64,000 nt of DNA from an uncultured Pirellulaceae bacterium. GTDB taxonomy: Bacteria > Planctomycetota > Planctomycetia > Pirellulales > Pirellulaceae. Location of the stretch: NCBI GenBank assembly GCA_937929805.1, contig CALFUT010000012.1, forward strand, positions 124,001 to 188,000, written 5' to 3'. Position 1 is the stretch's first letter, and every line of letters begins with the position of its first letter. The notes under the pieces are model-generated. The model made no database searches. It saw only the letters and a program-made list of their open reading frames with translations, and was not told where the DNA came from. The position numbers and the translations under genes were made by a program. Positions 45,328 through 54,834 of the stretch are shown here, piece by piece.

Positions 45328-46557
45328 CTACTTTTCTTCTTCCAGTGATTCGACTCGGCTGACGACGGAACCGTTGGCAAGCCGAGTCGTTATTTTATCG
45401 CCCGCTTGGACTTGTTGACAGTCGGTAAGCGTTTGACCGCCCGCGTTCGTGGTAACACTGTACCCGCGAGCCAGCACGCTAAGCGGATTGATCGTCTCCA
45501 GTTTTGCGGCAACAGTCCCCAGTTGGTGCTGTGCGTCGGAAACGATTCGCTTGCCGCCTCGATGCAGTTGGGCTTCAAGCGAATCCAATTCCATCCCCGC
45601 GCGGCGCAAGTGATCGATCGGTCGGGCGATCACCGGGCGGCTTTGCAACGCATCCAGTTGCTTTCGGGCTGACTGGAATCGGTTCAGCAAGTGGACTCCA
45701 AGGGCTCGCTGATAGTTGTTTAAGCCTGCGATCAAATCGGCTTGATTGGGAACGCATCGTTCGGCGGCTTCGCTAGGAGTCAATGCTCGCACGTCCGCGA
45801 CCAAATCACATAGCGTCACGTCGACCTCATGCCCCACACCAGAAATGACCGGGATCGAGCACCCATGAACAGCGCGGCAGACGACTTCTTCGTTGAAGCT
45901 CCACAGGTCTTCCATGCTGCCGCCACCGCGTGTCACAACGACCACGTCAGGTCGATCCGCGAACCGATCGCAGGCCTCGATCCCTCGCGCGATTTCTTTT
46001 GCCGAACCAACGCCCTGAACTTTTGCCGGAACGATGGTGACTCGAAGGTTGGGCCAGCGGCGAGTCAGCACTTGCAAAAAGTCTCGGACTGCAGCGCTGG
46101 TCGGGCTGGTCACGACGGCGATGTGTTTCGGAAAATTAGGTAGCGGCTTTTTGATGGCCGGATCGAACAACCCTTCAGCACTCAGTTTCTGATGCAGTTG
46201 TCGGAAAGCCAGTTCCAGTTCGCCTACGCCCTGAGGTTGGATCTTGCGGATGATCAATTGATAAGTGCCGCGAGCCGGATAGACATCGATGCTGCCTTGG
46301 CAGACAACGTCCAAGCCGTTGGTTAGATCGAATTTTAGGTTCTCCGCATTGTTACGCCAGATGATGCCGTTAAGCGAAGCCGATTTATCTTTGAGCGTTA
46401 GGTAAACGTGACCGCTGCGTGCTTGAGTTACTCCGGAAAGCTCGCCACCGACCCAGACTGAGTAGAAGGCCGAATTCAGATTCAGCTTGATCGCTTCGGT
46501 CAATTGCGAAACGGAAACGACCGGAGGTTTATCGGGGGCTGGTTTTGTCATGAGCAC
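45328..46557 (-). CDS. xseA: Exodeoxyribonuclease VII large subunit
   Basis: A 409-residue catalytic subunit of exonuclease VII, which degrades single-stranded DNA to oligonucleotides. The N-terminal OB-fold (SVWVGGELSGVTQARSGHVY, then LTLKDKSASLNGIIWR) is followed by the catalytic domain with IAVVTSPTSAAVRDFLQVL, VVVTRGGGSMEDLWSFNEE and SGVGHEVDVTLCDLVADVRA, which hold the conserved Gly-rich and acidic residues. The C-terminal coiled coil and GYSVTTNAGGQTLTD end complete the family. ATG at 46557 (or 46551). It heads the minus-strand run with xseB, ispA, dxs and nadK. Confidence 0.96.
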   Translation of the reverse strand: MLMTKPAPDKPPVVSVSQLTEAIKLNLNSAFYSVWVGGELSGVTQARSGHVYLTLKDKSASLNGIIWRNNAENLKFDLTNGLDVVCQGSIDVYPARGTYQLIIRKIQPQGVGELELAFRQLHQKLSAEGLFDPAIKKPLPNFPKHIAVVTSPTSAAVRDFLQVLTRRWPNLRVTIVPAKVQGVGSAKEIARGIEACDRFADRPDVVVVTRGGGSMEDLWSFNEEVVCRAVHGCSIPVISGVGHEVDVTLCDLVADVRALTPSEAAERCVPNQADLIAGLNNYQRALGVHLLNRFQSARKQLDALQSRPVIARPIDHLRRAGMELDSLEAQLHRGGKRIVSDAQHQLGTVAAKLETINPLSVLARGYSVTTNAGGQTLTDCQQVQAGDKITTRLANGSVVSRVESLEEEK

Positions 46558-47205
46558 GTACGAAATGAAAATCTACTAAACAGTGCCCGCCGACTTGTTT
46601 GACGGGTAAGGTTGGGATGGTATGGGAGCACAGGAGAAACGGTTTGATCTGATCGTTTAGACAAATCGTTTGTCTTTAGGCGAGATGCAACGCCGGTTCA
46701 CCGCGTTTTTGCGGGAATAGTTGGTATTCGTCATCAACACCGATTAAACCAAATCAGGATAGTCGTTCCGAGTGGGTGTGACTCGGACATTGGTCTCGTG
46801 TTCAAGTCTCAAAAGCGGAAGTGTCCGGCGGTTTCTTCACGTCACAAGCCGCTATCTGCTGTTGATTCAACCCAAGTTCCAAAGGCTGTCTTCCGAATTG
46901 AGCCCGCGTTGGATCGTGGAATGGCTTGAGAAACTGTAACTATTGGGCGGGTAAGAAGAATGTGATCGCTGGAAAGTTGTCATTTTGTAGAAAACGCGGT
47001 CGTCATACATAGGTATAACGATAGAATCTTGCCTAAAACCTTTCCGGCACCTTTCCGGCGAGCACCGGAGTGCTTGAGCGTGATCTTCTCTCGCCTGCCT
47101 TCCAACTTTCCTTTCTAAGTTTTCAGCTGAGTATATTTGTCGTCGGCAAGCGTTTCTACCCGCGCGGCATTGCATCTCCCTGATGACAACAACCTCAAAA
47201 TTTTC
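46558..47205. other. Intergenic region between divergent xseA and desaturase genes
   Basis: About 650 bases. Small ORFs exist but none has domain-like sequence or a ribosome binding site. No RNA gene, repeat or palindrome of note. Promoters of both flanking genes are expected here but could not be assigned. Confidence 0.4.
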
Positions 47206-48258
47206 ATGAGCATCGATTCCACTGCGACTAATCCTGCTGATGTCTCAAACACAAACCTTGAGTCTAAAGTTCCTTCGGGGAAAAGGTCGGGCGGGGCTGG
47301 GAAGATCAAATCTGAATCTCCGGGCGGTCGGGATGCGAAATCGATTCCGCTTCCGACGCAGGTCAACCACAAACGGATTTATTACAGCTACCTGATCAGC
47401 TTTATTGTGTTCCACTCGCTGGCCTTGCTGATTTTTGTGCCATGGTTTTTTTCGTGGACGGGGGTCGCATCGATGGTGGTGGGTTCGTATTTGTTCGGTG
47501 CGATTGGAATCCCAATCACCTATCATCGCTTGCTGACCCATCGTAGCTTCAAGACACCAAAATGGTTCGAACGATTTCTAGTGGTGATTGCCTTATGCAA
47601 CGGTCAAGAAACGCCGGCTCGGTGGGTGGCGTGGCACCGACTGCATCACCAAGAGTCTGACCATCAAGAGGATCCACATAGCCCATTAGTGAACTTTTTG
47701 TGGTCTCACTTTCAATGGCTGATTTACGAAAATGGCAACACCGCCAAGTTCAGCTTGTACCAGAAATATGCGAAAGACATTCTTTCCGACCCGTTTTATA
47801 TGTGGCTGGAAAAAAGAACGTACGCTGGCGTTGCAATTTTCGCGGCACATGGTGTCTTAATTTTTCTGGGGGCTTGGCTGATCGCTGGGATGGTGATGGG
47901 CTTTGGGATGGCAGCTTTCCAGTTGGCGTGCAGTGTCTTCGTTTGGGGCGTGGTCGCCAGAATTGTCTTGATGTGGCATGTGACTTGGTCAGTGAACTCG
48001 CTGTCTCACATGTTCGGCTATCGCAACTATGACACGGATGATCACAGCAGGAACAATTGGTTCGTGGCGCTCATCACGTCCGGCGAAGGTTGGCACAACA
48101 ACCATCATGCCGATCAATCCGCCGCCACGGTGCAGCACAAATGGTGGGAGTTCGACTTGAACTACTACATCATCAAAAGCTGGAGCTGGGTCGGGTTGGC
48201 TCACAGTATCGTGCCGCCGATTCACAAACGCCGCGCTCGGCAAAAAAGGGTCGGCTGA
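47206..48258 (+). CDS. Acyl-CoA/acyl-lipid fatty acid desaturase (delta-9 type)
   Basis: A 350-residue membrane di-iron desaturase. All three histidine boxes are present: HRLLTH at 107-112, HRLHH at 144-148, and HNNHH at 297-301, with four membrane helices in two pairs (about 63-105 and 210-255). The spacing fits the stearoyl-CoA desaturase-like family that places a double bond into saturated acyl chains for membrane fluidity. The N-terminal 50 residues are hydrophilic. I start at the ATG at 47206; the frame is open to 47137 but without support. The ferredoxin at 8944 could in principle supply electrons, but nothing links them here. Confidence 0.92.
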   Translation: MSIDSTATNPADVSNTNLESKVPSGKRSGGAGKIKSESPGGRDAKSIPLPTQVNHKRIYYSYLISFIVFHSLALLIFVPWFFSWTGVASMVVGSYLFGAIGIPITYHRLLTHRSFKTPKWFERFLVVIALCNGQETPARWVAWHRLHHQESDHQEDPHSPLVNFLWSHFQWLIYENGNTAKFSLYQKYAKDILSDPFYMWLEKRTYAGVAIFAAHGVLIFLGAWLIAGMVMGFGMAAFQLACSVFVWGVVARIVLMWHVTWSVNSLSHMFGYRNYDTDDHSRNNWFVALITSGEGWHNNHHADQSAATVQHKWWEFDLNYYIIKSWSWVGLAHSIVPPIHKRRARQKRVG

Positions 48259-48339
48259 CTCTGTCGGCAGTCGCGAAGGGGCGATGGCCTGAAAAATGCG
48301 CCATCTTCCCTACGCCAAGAACCGGTGATTGAACTGAAG

Positions 48340-48465
48340 AGCCACGGATTTTCACCGATCGACACGGATGTTTTTAGAGCTCATCCGTGAAGATCTGTGC
48401 GGATCGGTGGCTCAGACCTCTTGCTTTCTAGCAACCACGAATGCACACGAATCGACACGAATGTG
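48340..48465. repeat. Dispersed palindromic repeat, family A, copy 4, with tail
   Basis: AGCCACGGATTTTCACCGAT...CACGGATG pairs with CATCCGTGAAGATC...GATCGGTGGCT (48340-48412). The tail AGCAACCACGAATGCACACG...GACACGAATG repeats the segment found after copy 1. It lies downstream of the desaturase gene. Confidence 0.87.
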
Positions 48466-48524
48466 GCGTGTGCTGAAAGTTGCGTTGTTTAGCGTTCATT
48501 GAACCCCGGACCTTGATTCGCGAG

Positions 48525-48606
48525 TCGTTTAACGACAAGCCGGTAGGCGACCGTGTTTCCGCTAGCCAGCGCCCGTCGCCGACGCCTGCCGGCTAATCGT
48601 TAAACA
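48525..48606. repeat. Long imperfect palindrome (TTTAACGACAAGCCGG type)
   Basis: TCGTTTAACGACAAGCCGG-TAGGCG on the left pairs with CGCCTGCCGGCTAATCGTTAAACA on the right, about 24 of 26 positions allowing mismatches, across roughly 30 bases. It has no T-run. Similar TTTAACGACAAGCCG elements are, from memory, abundant between genes in Rhodopirellula-type genomes. With copy 4 of family A it fills most of the 48259-48783 spacer before guaB. Confidence 0.8.
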
Positions 48607-48759
48607 GGAGCGGTACTGTTATCGCTCAGCGGGGCAGAGTTGCACGGGTGCCCCGCCCACTGATTGCCAACCGAGCCATTGATTCTCATAATGGCGGGCT
48701 TATTCAAATTGCGCCCGACTTGGTTTCAGCCGTGTCGTCGGGCCGGAAATTCAAGTTGA

Positions 48760-50274
<1,515 letters not shown>

Positions 50275-50311
50275 TGGCGCTAGGAAAGTTGGCGCCGTAA
50301 GGCGTCTCGGG

Positions 50312-52459
50312 GTGTCGCCGATCACCCGTCGAGCGGTAGCCAATGGCCTACCCGCCCTACTCTTCTCAATGGCGATCGCTCATCCTTGCCAAGCGGTTCA
50401 AGTGAGTGACTTCGCCAGCCCGCCACCCACGCCCATCACGCGTGCTCCGGCGCGTGACTTGGCGACATCCGCCGCTCCTGTCAAAGAGCCCACGCGTTAT
50501 GCTCCGCCCGTTCATGTGACTCCTCCCGCCAGTTACACCGCTCGGGTAACACAGGCTGCGTACAACAGCGAGTCCGTAAACGGTCGCCGAAACATGACGC
50601 GGCTAGTCACGTATTCGGAACAAGCCGCCGTCACCAAGCTAAGCGACGAGACCTTAAGCGCTGACGCTGAAACGGCTCAACCGTCTGAAGCTAGACCGCA
50701 GCGAGATTTACCGACGCGAAATATCAGCCGTCACGCCGCATCCGGTCGATTTAATGGATTGCACGGATACCGGCCAGTTCCAACGCGAGCGGTTGAGCCG
50801 TTGCAACACGGGAAGATCCGTCGACCCGGTCTGCAAGACCACATCGCGGATGCGTTCGATCGTATGTCAGCATCAAGATCGGCAGCCAACGGAACACCCG
50901 AAAATGCTGAGCCGACCGAAGCAGTCATCGATGACGGCCAACAGTTCGCTGCGGAAAAGATTCAAGTCGAGGAACCCGACAGCCCTGTGGCGACGGTGGG
51001 CTACTATCAAACGAACCGTGGCGGAGTGGCCAAGGCAAGTAACGCTTTCAAGCGTCGAAAGCTGGCGGCCAAGCGAGCACGAGCGAATGCTCGGCCGGAA
51101 GGAATTGTCCAGCGCCACCGGTCTGACGAAGTTGATGCCGGTGAAAAACTTTTTGTTCGGCACGACGATGCCGTTCAAGATCGACCTCTGCCGAGCAAGC
51201 CAAACGGTCTTCGCAAAACGATTGTCGAGTGGGTGAACAACGAATCCGATCTTGAAGATGATTCTTTAGAGCCTGTTGAGTTTGCGACAGACTATCAGCG
51301 CCCGATGACCGTTGCCGAAGATAAGTGGGAAGCAGATCGCGTTGACGAAGAAGTCATGCCCACCGCTCGCGTGGCCGCCATCCAGCAACGTGCTCCTGTC
51401 CGCCCGCCTCAGTTGGCGAAGGCAAGATCGTATTCGCGTCCCTTACGTTCTTCACAAAGTTCGACGCAAAGTTCGACGCAACGTTCTTCTCAGCGTTCAA
51501 GATCGACTCGCGGAAAGCAAGTCTCTGTGTTGACTCGCAGTCGCCAAGGTTCCGACACCCGCGAGGGGTCGAGCACTCGATTGGATGATGATTTCCCGGA
51601 AGCCCCCAATCGCTTGCGTGACAATCAGCGAATCGAGAAAATTGATGACTTTGATCCGCTAAACGATTCATCTGATTCATCCGATGCTTTGGACGACTTC
51701 GAAGACGATGACGTTGACGATCTGGATCGCGACATCGACGAAGAACTCAAGCAGTTGCGTGATCGAAGTGAAGAAGACGACTTGGACGATGACGAAGATG
51801 AGGAAGACGATTCTGAGCCGCGTGTAGAAGAAAAAGAATGTGCCACGTTCCGAAATGAGTTGCTCAATAGCTCGATCCGAGACATTCCGTTGGACATTTC
51901 TCCTCCTGCCAGTAGCCTGCCGGGTTCGACCTACCCGATCGCCCGCAGCTGGACTGACCAGCGCGGTAACGTTGTCGCGACGGGAGCGATGCAGGACCTG
52001 CGACGTGGCTATGTGATTCTGGACAGTGGGCAGAAGTTGCCGTATGCGACGCTCAGCGAAGCCGACTTGGCCGCCGTGTCAGAATTCTGGCGACTGCCGA
52101 AAGTATGCAGCGTCGGCAACCGAGGTTCGGCCGAACGATCGTGGACTCCTCAAACGTTTACGTGGACGGCGTCGAATGTCTGTCACAAAACGCTGTTCTT
52201 TGAAAACGTGCAGTTAGAACGTTATGGCCATTCGCACGGTCCGTTCACTCAGCCCGTGCAGTCAGTGGCTCACTTCTTTGTCAGCCTTGCGACGCTTTCT
52301 TATCAAGCTGCCATTCACCCGGCCAACGAGTGCAACTACGCACTTGGTTATTACCGTCCGGGGAATTGTGCTCCGTGGTTGAAGGACCCGATTCCAATCA
52401 GCTTGGACGGAGCCAAACGGCAAATTCTGACTACTACGGGGTTGGCGTTCATCCCATAG
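50312..52459 (+). CDS. Secreted protein with SHD1-like C-terminal domain
   Basis: A roughly 715-residue exported protein. With the GTG at 50312 it has a standard signal peptide (SPITRRAVANGLPALLFSMA... cleaved after CQA) and AGG about 10 bases upstream; an ATG at 50210 would overlap guaB and add 34 residues. About residues 35-440 are low-complexity and Arg/Ser/Ala-rich. Near 460-505 is a strongly acidic stretch of Asp/Glu. Then comes a domain with WTDQRGNVVATGAMQDLRRG, YVILDSGQKLPYATLSEADL, resembling the SLA1-homology domain SHD1 expanded in planctomycetes, and a final part with four spaced cysteines (VCSVGN, NVCHKT, NECNYA, GNCAPW). Function unknown; a strong terminator follows. Confidence 0.75.
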   Translation: MSPITRRAVANGLPALLFSMAIAHPCQAVQVSDFASPPPTPITRAPARDLATSAAPVKEPTRYAPPVHVTPPASYTARVTQAAYNSESVNGRRNMTRLVTYSEQAAVTKLSDETLSADAETAQPSEARPQRDLPTRNISRHAASGRFNGLHGYRPVPTRAVEPLQHGKIRRPGLQDHIADAFDRMSASRSAANGTPENAEPTEAVIDDGQQFAAEKIQVEEPDSPVATVGYYQTNRGGVAKASNAFKRRKLAAKRARANARPEGIVQRHRSDEVDAGEKLFVRHDDAVQDRPLPSKPNGLRKTIVEWVNNESDLEDDSLEPVEFATDYQRPMTVAEDKWEADRVDEEVMPTARVAAIQQRAPVRPPQLAKARSYSRPLRSSQSSTQSSTQRSSQRSRSTRGKQVSVLTRSRQGSDTREGSSTRLDDDFPEAPNRLRDNQRIEKIDDFDPLNDSSDSSDALDDFEDDDVDDLDRDIDEELKQLRDRSEEDDLDDDEDEEDDSEPRVEEKECATFRNELLNSSIRDIPLDISPPASSLPGSTYPIARSWTDQRGNVVATGAMQDLRRGYVILDSGQKLPYATLSEADLAAVSEFWRLPKVCSVGNRGSAERSWTPQTFTWTASNVCHKTLFFENVQLERYGHSHGPFTQPVQSVAHFFVSLATLSYQAAIHPANECNYALGYYRPGNCAPWLKDPIPISLDGAKRQILTTTGLAFIP

Positions 52460-52657
52460 AGCAAACAAAAGTCTGGTGTTCGACGAAAGGGCAGGACGCA
52501 CGAAATTTGCGTCGCGTCTTCCTTGAACACTCGACCGTTAACGAGATCGCATTGAATGAAAAGCCGGAGTACAGGATTCACAGATCACATTGTTAGCGTA
52601 TCCGATTCCGACAAAGGGCAGTCTCTGCCGCTTTGTCGATGACGAGGGCGATTGGTT

Positions 52658-52697
52658 CGGCTGCGGGAGGAGCTTCCTCCCGCAGCCGTTATTTTTT
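52658..52697 (+). terminator. Rho-independent terminator after the SHD1 gene
   Basis: CGGCTGCGGGAGGA (52658-52671) pairs perfectly with TCCTCCCGCAGCCG (52675-52688) over a 3-base loop, followed by TTATTTTTT. It is about 200 bases past the stop. Confidence 0.88.
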
Positions 52698-52736
52698 GAA
52701 AGAGTGAAAAGTCGACGGTTTGCAGGGGCAACCACC

Positions 52737-52768
52737 AATACAAGCCCGAAGCGCGAGCGAGTGAATTT
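52737..52768. repeat. Dispersed repeat, family C, single arm
   Basis: AATACAAGCCCGAAGCGCGAGCGAGTGAATTT. The reverse complement, slightly changed, is found at 53261-53293, and a further variant at 53222. Confidence 0.75.
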
Positions 52769-52810
52769 CAATCCGATGTGCTCAAGGCATCTCGGCACTG
52801 ACGAATGACT

Positions 52811-52874
52811 GGCCACGGATGTACACCGATTTTCACGGATTTCATGCGCGCTGGATCCGTGCGGATCCGTGGCT
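52811..52874. repeat. Dispersed palindromic repeat, family A, copy 5
   Basis: GGCCACGGATGTACACCGAT...CACGGAT pairs with ATCCGTGCGGATCCGTGGCT. It is the shortest and most symmetrical copy. Confidence 0.87.
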
Positions 52875-52935
52875 GATTCTCTTCTTCGCAATGATTGCAG
52901 ACTTTTCCAGCCGGGTGTCGTTTCTTCGCCGGCAA

Positions 52936-53032
52936 TTTTTGACAGGATGAACACGATTGACAGGATGCCGGTCGGCTTTTGAGAGATTCTGGCTCGCACT
53001 GCAATCCTGTCGATCCTGTAATCCTGTCCAAT
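52936..53032. repeat. Dispersed palindromic repeat, family D (GACAGGAT type)
   Basis: TTTTTGACAGGATGAACACG and ATTGACAGGAT on the left face AATCCTGTCGATCCTGTAAT and CCTGTCC on the right, forming a long imperfect hairpin. Sequences of the AATCCTGTCNATCCTGT kind are, from memory, widespread between genes in unrelated bacteria. Confidence 0.8.
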
Positions 53033-53221
53033 TCGAGAATATCCGTGTTTGCGGGGCCAAAAACGTTTCAATATTGGGCCAGTGGAACCGAACTGGATCG
53101 TATCACCTGCATCTCTACAATGACGGTGACGAACGAACTCGGTCGATTAAGCGTAGGAATGAAATGGCTACAAACGGAACGATTAACCGAACAGCATCAC
53201 GCTCGATGCAAACGCATGAAG

Positions 53222-53293
53222 TACAAGCTCGACGCGCAAGCGAGTGGATGCTCAGCGTATCGAATTCACTCGCTTGCGCTTCGCGCTTGTATT
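53222..53293. repeat. Dispersed palindromic repeat, family C, hairpin copy
   Basis: TACAAGCTCGACGCGCAAGC GAGTGGAT (left arm, 53222-53249) faces ATCGAATTCACTCGCTTGCG ...CGCTTGTATT (right arm, to 53293). It lies directly before the likely start of the next gene. Confidence 0.8.
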
Positions 53294-53313
53294 GCGTTAG
53301 AAAGTGGCGACGT

Positions 53314-54489
53314 TTGCTGACCGTCATACGGATGGTTTTGTGTTTGTGCTTTGTCTCGTTTGCGTCGACACACGCAAACGCTCAGACGCTGGAGTTGATG
53401 CAGCAGGATCGGCAGGCGGAAGAGGAAGACACTCGCCGCTTCTTCGAACAGGCACATGGTGCCCTCGATAAGGCGTTGGAGATGTTTGACGAGAAGCATC
53501 AGTTGCCGGGCGAAGAGGATCTGGCGTTCTACCAATTCATGAGCAAGACGCAGGAAGGTCAGCAAGAGAAAATTCAATCGTACTTGGATGTCGCCGCCGA
53601 AGCGTTGGGCGTTTCGGACATCACCGACCGACGCAAGAAGATCGCTGAGCTAAAAAAGCAAATTGAAACGAACCAGAGCAACATCACGGTTTACAAACGC
53701 AAGCGAATCTCCGCACCCGATTCGTCATACAATCCCCTTGTAACGACTCGTTCGGGCTACGACAAGAAGATTGAAACGGCTAAGCAGAATATTCAAGTCG
53801 CCAACGAAGAAATTCAGGCAGAGAAAGATGCCTTACTGTCGCAGTTGAATAAGATCGGCATGGAGCTGGATCCGGAAACGATCGAAATGTTGCTTGAGTC
53901 CGTGACCGGCGACGAGTTCGTGAAGATTAGCGTCATCTTTGACAACGCCAAACGGTTTGCGTTGAAGTTGGAAAACCTGACCGAGCAATCAGGGGAGGAT
54001 CCAGAAGCTGCCAAGAAGTACTACGGCGTGTACCTGATGTTGCTAAAGACGGTGGACCGTTTGCAGAACAAGTTCGTGGATAACGTGGACAAGGTTTACT
54101 ATCCGCAGCTGGAAGAGTTTGCAAAGCAGGCTCAAAAGAACATCGCGGACGCCGAACGAGCCATTAAACTTGGCGGCAACGCGCAGGTGTTACGGAACAA
54201 CATCGCCAGCAATGAAGAGACTTATGATGTGGCGGGGTTTTATAAGGAAAGCTTGTCGCATCAAAAGCATCAGATGATGATGGCGAATCTGGAGTGCAAG
54301 AAAAACATTCTGACCGCCGCAAACACCTATAAGACCGCAGCGCTCAGCAAGGACATGGCCGAGTTGATGGCGGTCAGTCGCCGTGCCTTTGACGCGATTA
54401 CCAGTCTGGCGGTTCCAGATCTGCGTCCGTTTGAAAATAAGAAGATGAAGCAGGCGTTTTCTGAAATGACGCGGCAGTTGCGGAAATAG
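53314..54489 (+). CDS. Secreted helical protein of unknown function
   Basis: A roughly 391-residue exported protein. The signal peptide is LTVIRMVLCLCFVSFASTHANA, cleaved before QTLEL. The rest is helical and charged, with likely coiled coils (KKIAELKKQIETNQSNITVY, then KIETAKQNIQVANEEIQAEK) and repeated polar helices to the end. No family recognised. The start is uncertain: TTG 53314 gives a charged n-region, ATG 53332 a shorter one, and ATG 53164 with AGGA upstream would make the protein read through the family C palindrome. The last would be a case of a repeat inserted in a coding 5' end. It stands between repeat islands on both sides. Confidence 0.7.
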   Translation: MLTVIRMVLCLCFVSFASTHANAQTLELMQQDRQAEEEDTRRFFEQAHGALDKALEMFDEKHQLPGEEDLAFYQFMSKTQEGQQEKIQSYLDVAAEALGVSDITDRRKKIAELKKQIETNQSNITVYKRKRISAPDSSYNPLVTTRSGYDKKIETAKQNIQVANEEIQAEKDALLSQLNKIGMELDPETIEMLLESVTGDEFVKISVIFDNAKRFALKLENLTEQSGEDPEAAKKYYGVYLMLLKTVDRLQNKFVDNVDKVYYPQLEEFAKQAQKNIADAERAIKLGGNAQVLRNNIASNEETYDVAGFYKESLSHQKHQMMMANLECKKNILTAANTYKTAALSKDMAELMAVSRRAFDAITSLAVPDLRPFENKKMKQAFSEMTRQLRK

Positions 54490-54524
54490 CGAGCTGTCGA
54501 AAGTAGTCGTCACTCTCCGAGGCT

Positions 54525-54650
54525 GTGATTTTTTAGAGAGCAAGGTTCGTAGTAAAGCCTTTAGGCTTTCGGCTGTCATTTTCAAGCGACTGAAGCCGCT
54601 ACTACAAACGGCGCGAACAACTTAGTGAAACCCCTGTCACAAAAAATCAC
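54525..54650 (+). mobile_element. 126-bp MITE-like element, copy 1
   Basis: The ends are a 10-bp terminal inverted repeat, GTGATTTTTT and AAAAAATCAC. Inside is a second hairpin: GTAGTAAAGCCTTTAGGCTT near the left and GACTGAAGCCGCTACTAC near the middle. A copy of exactly the same length, differing at about 10 positions, lies at 56658-56783 in the same orientation. No coding capacity. Confidence 0.85.
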
Positions 54651-54834
54651 ACCCTCCCCGAGTGATCTCCGCGTGATCTCCGCTTTGGCGCTTGATATCA
54701 CACGGGGGGTGATGACCACTCACTTTAACTTTAATAAAACGGGCAAAAAAGGCGCGTCTCGGTGAATACTGGCGTCAAATTGTGACGAAAACAAGGGAAG
54801 GAAACGTCACCAAGTTCTTGCCACCGGGTGCCGC

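Noticed and set aside
46867-47175. A 102-codon minus-strand open frame in the large gap before the desaturase
   Set aside because: Composition is unlike the neighbouring genes, there is no ribosome binding site, and it has no recognisable segment.
48281-48306. Possible terminator after the desaturase gene (GATGGC ... GCCATC)
   Set aside because: The stem is only 6 bp with an 11-base loop and no T-run; too weak to list.
52957-53313. N-terminal extension of the secreted helical protein back to 52957
   Set aside because: This part translates family D and family C palindromes; a signal peptide begins only at 53314-53332.
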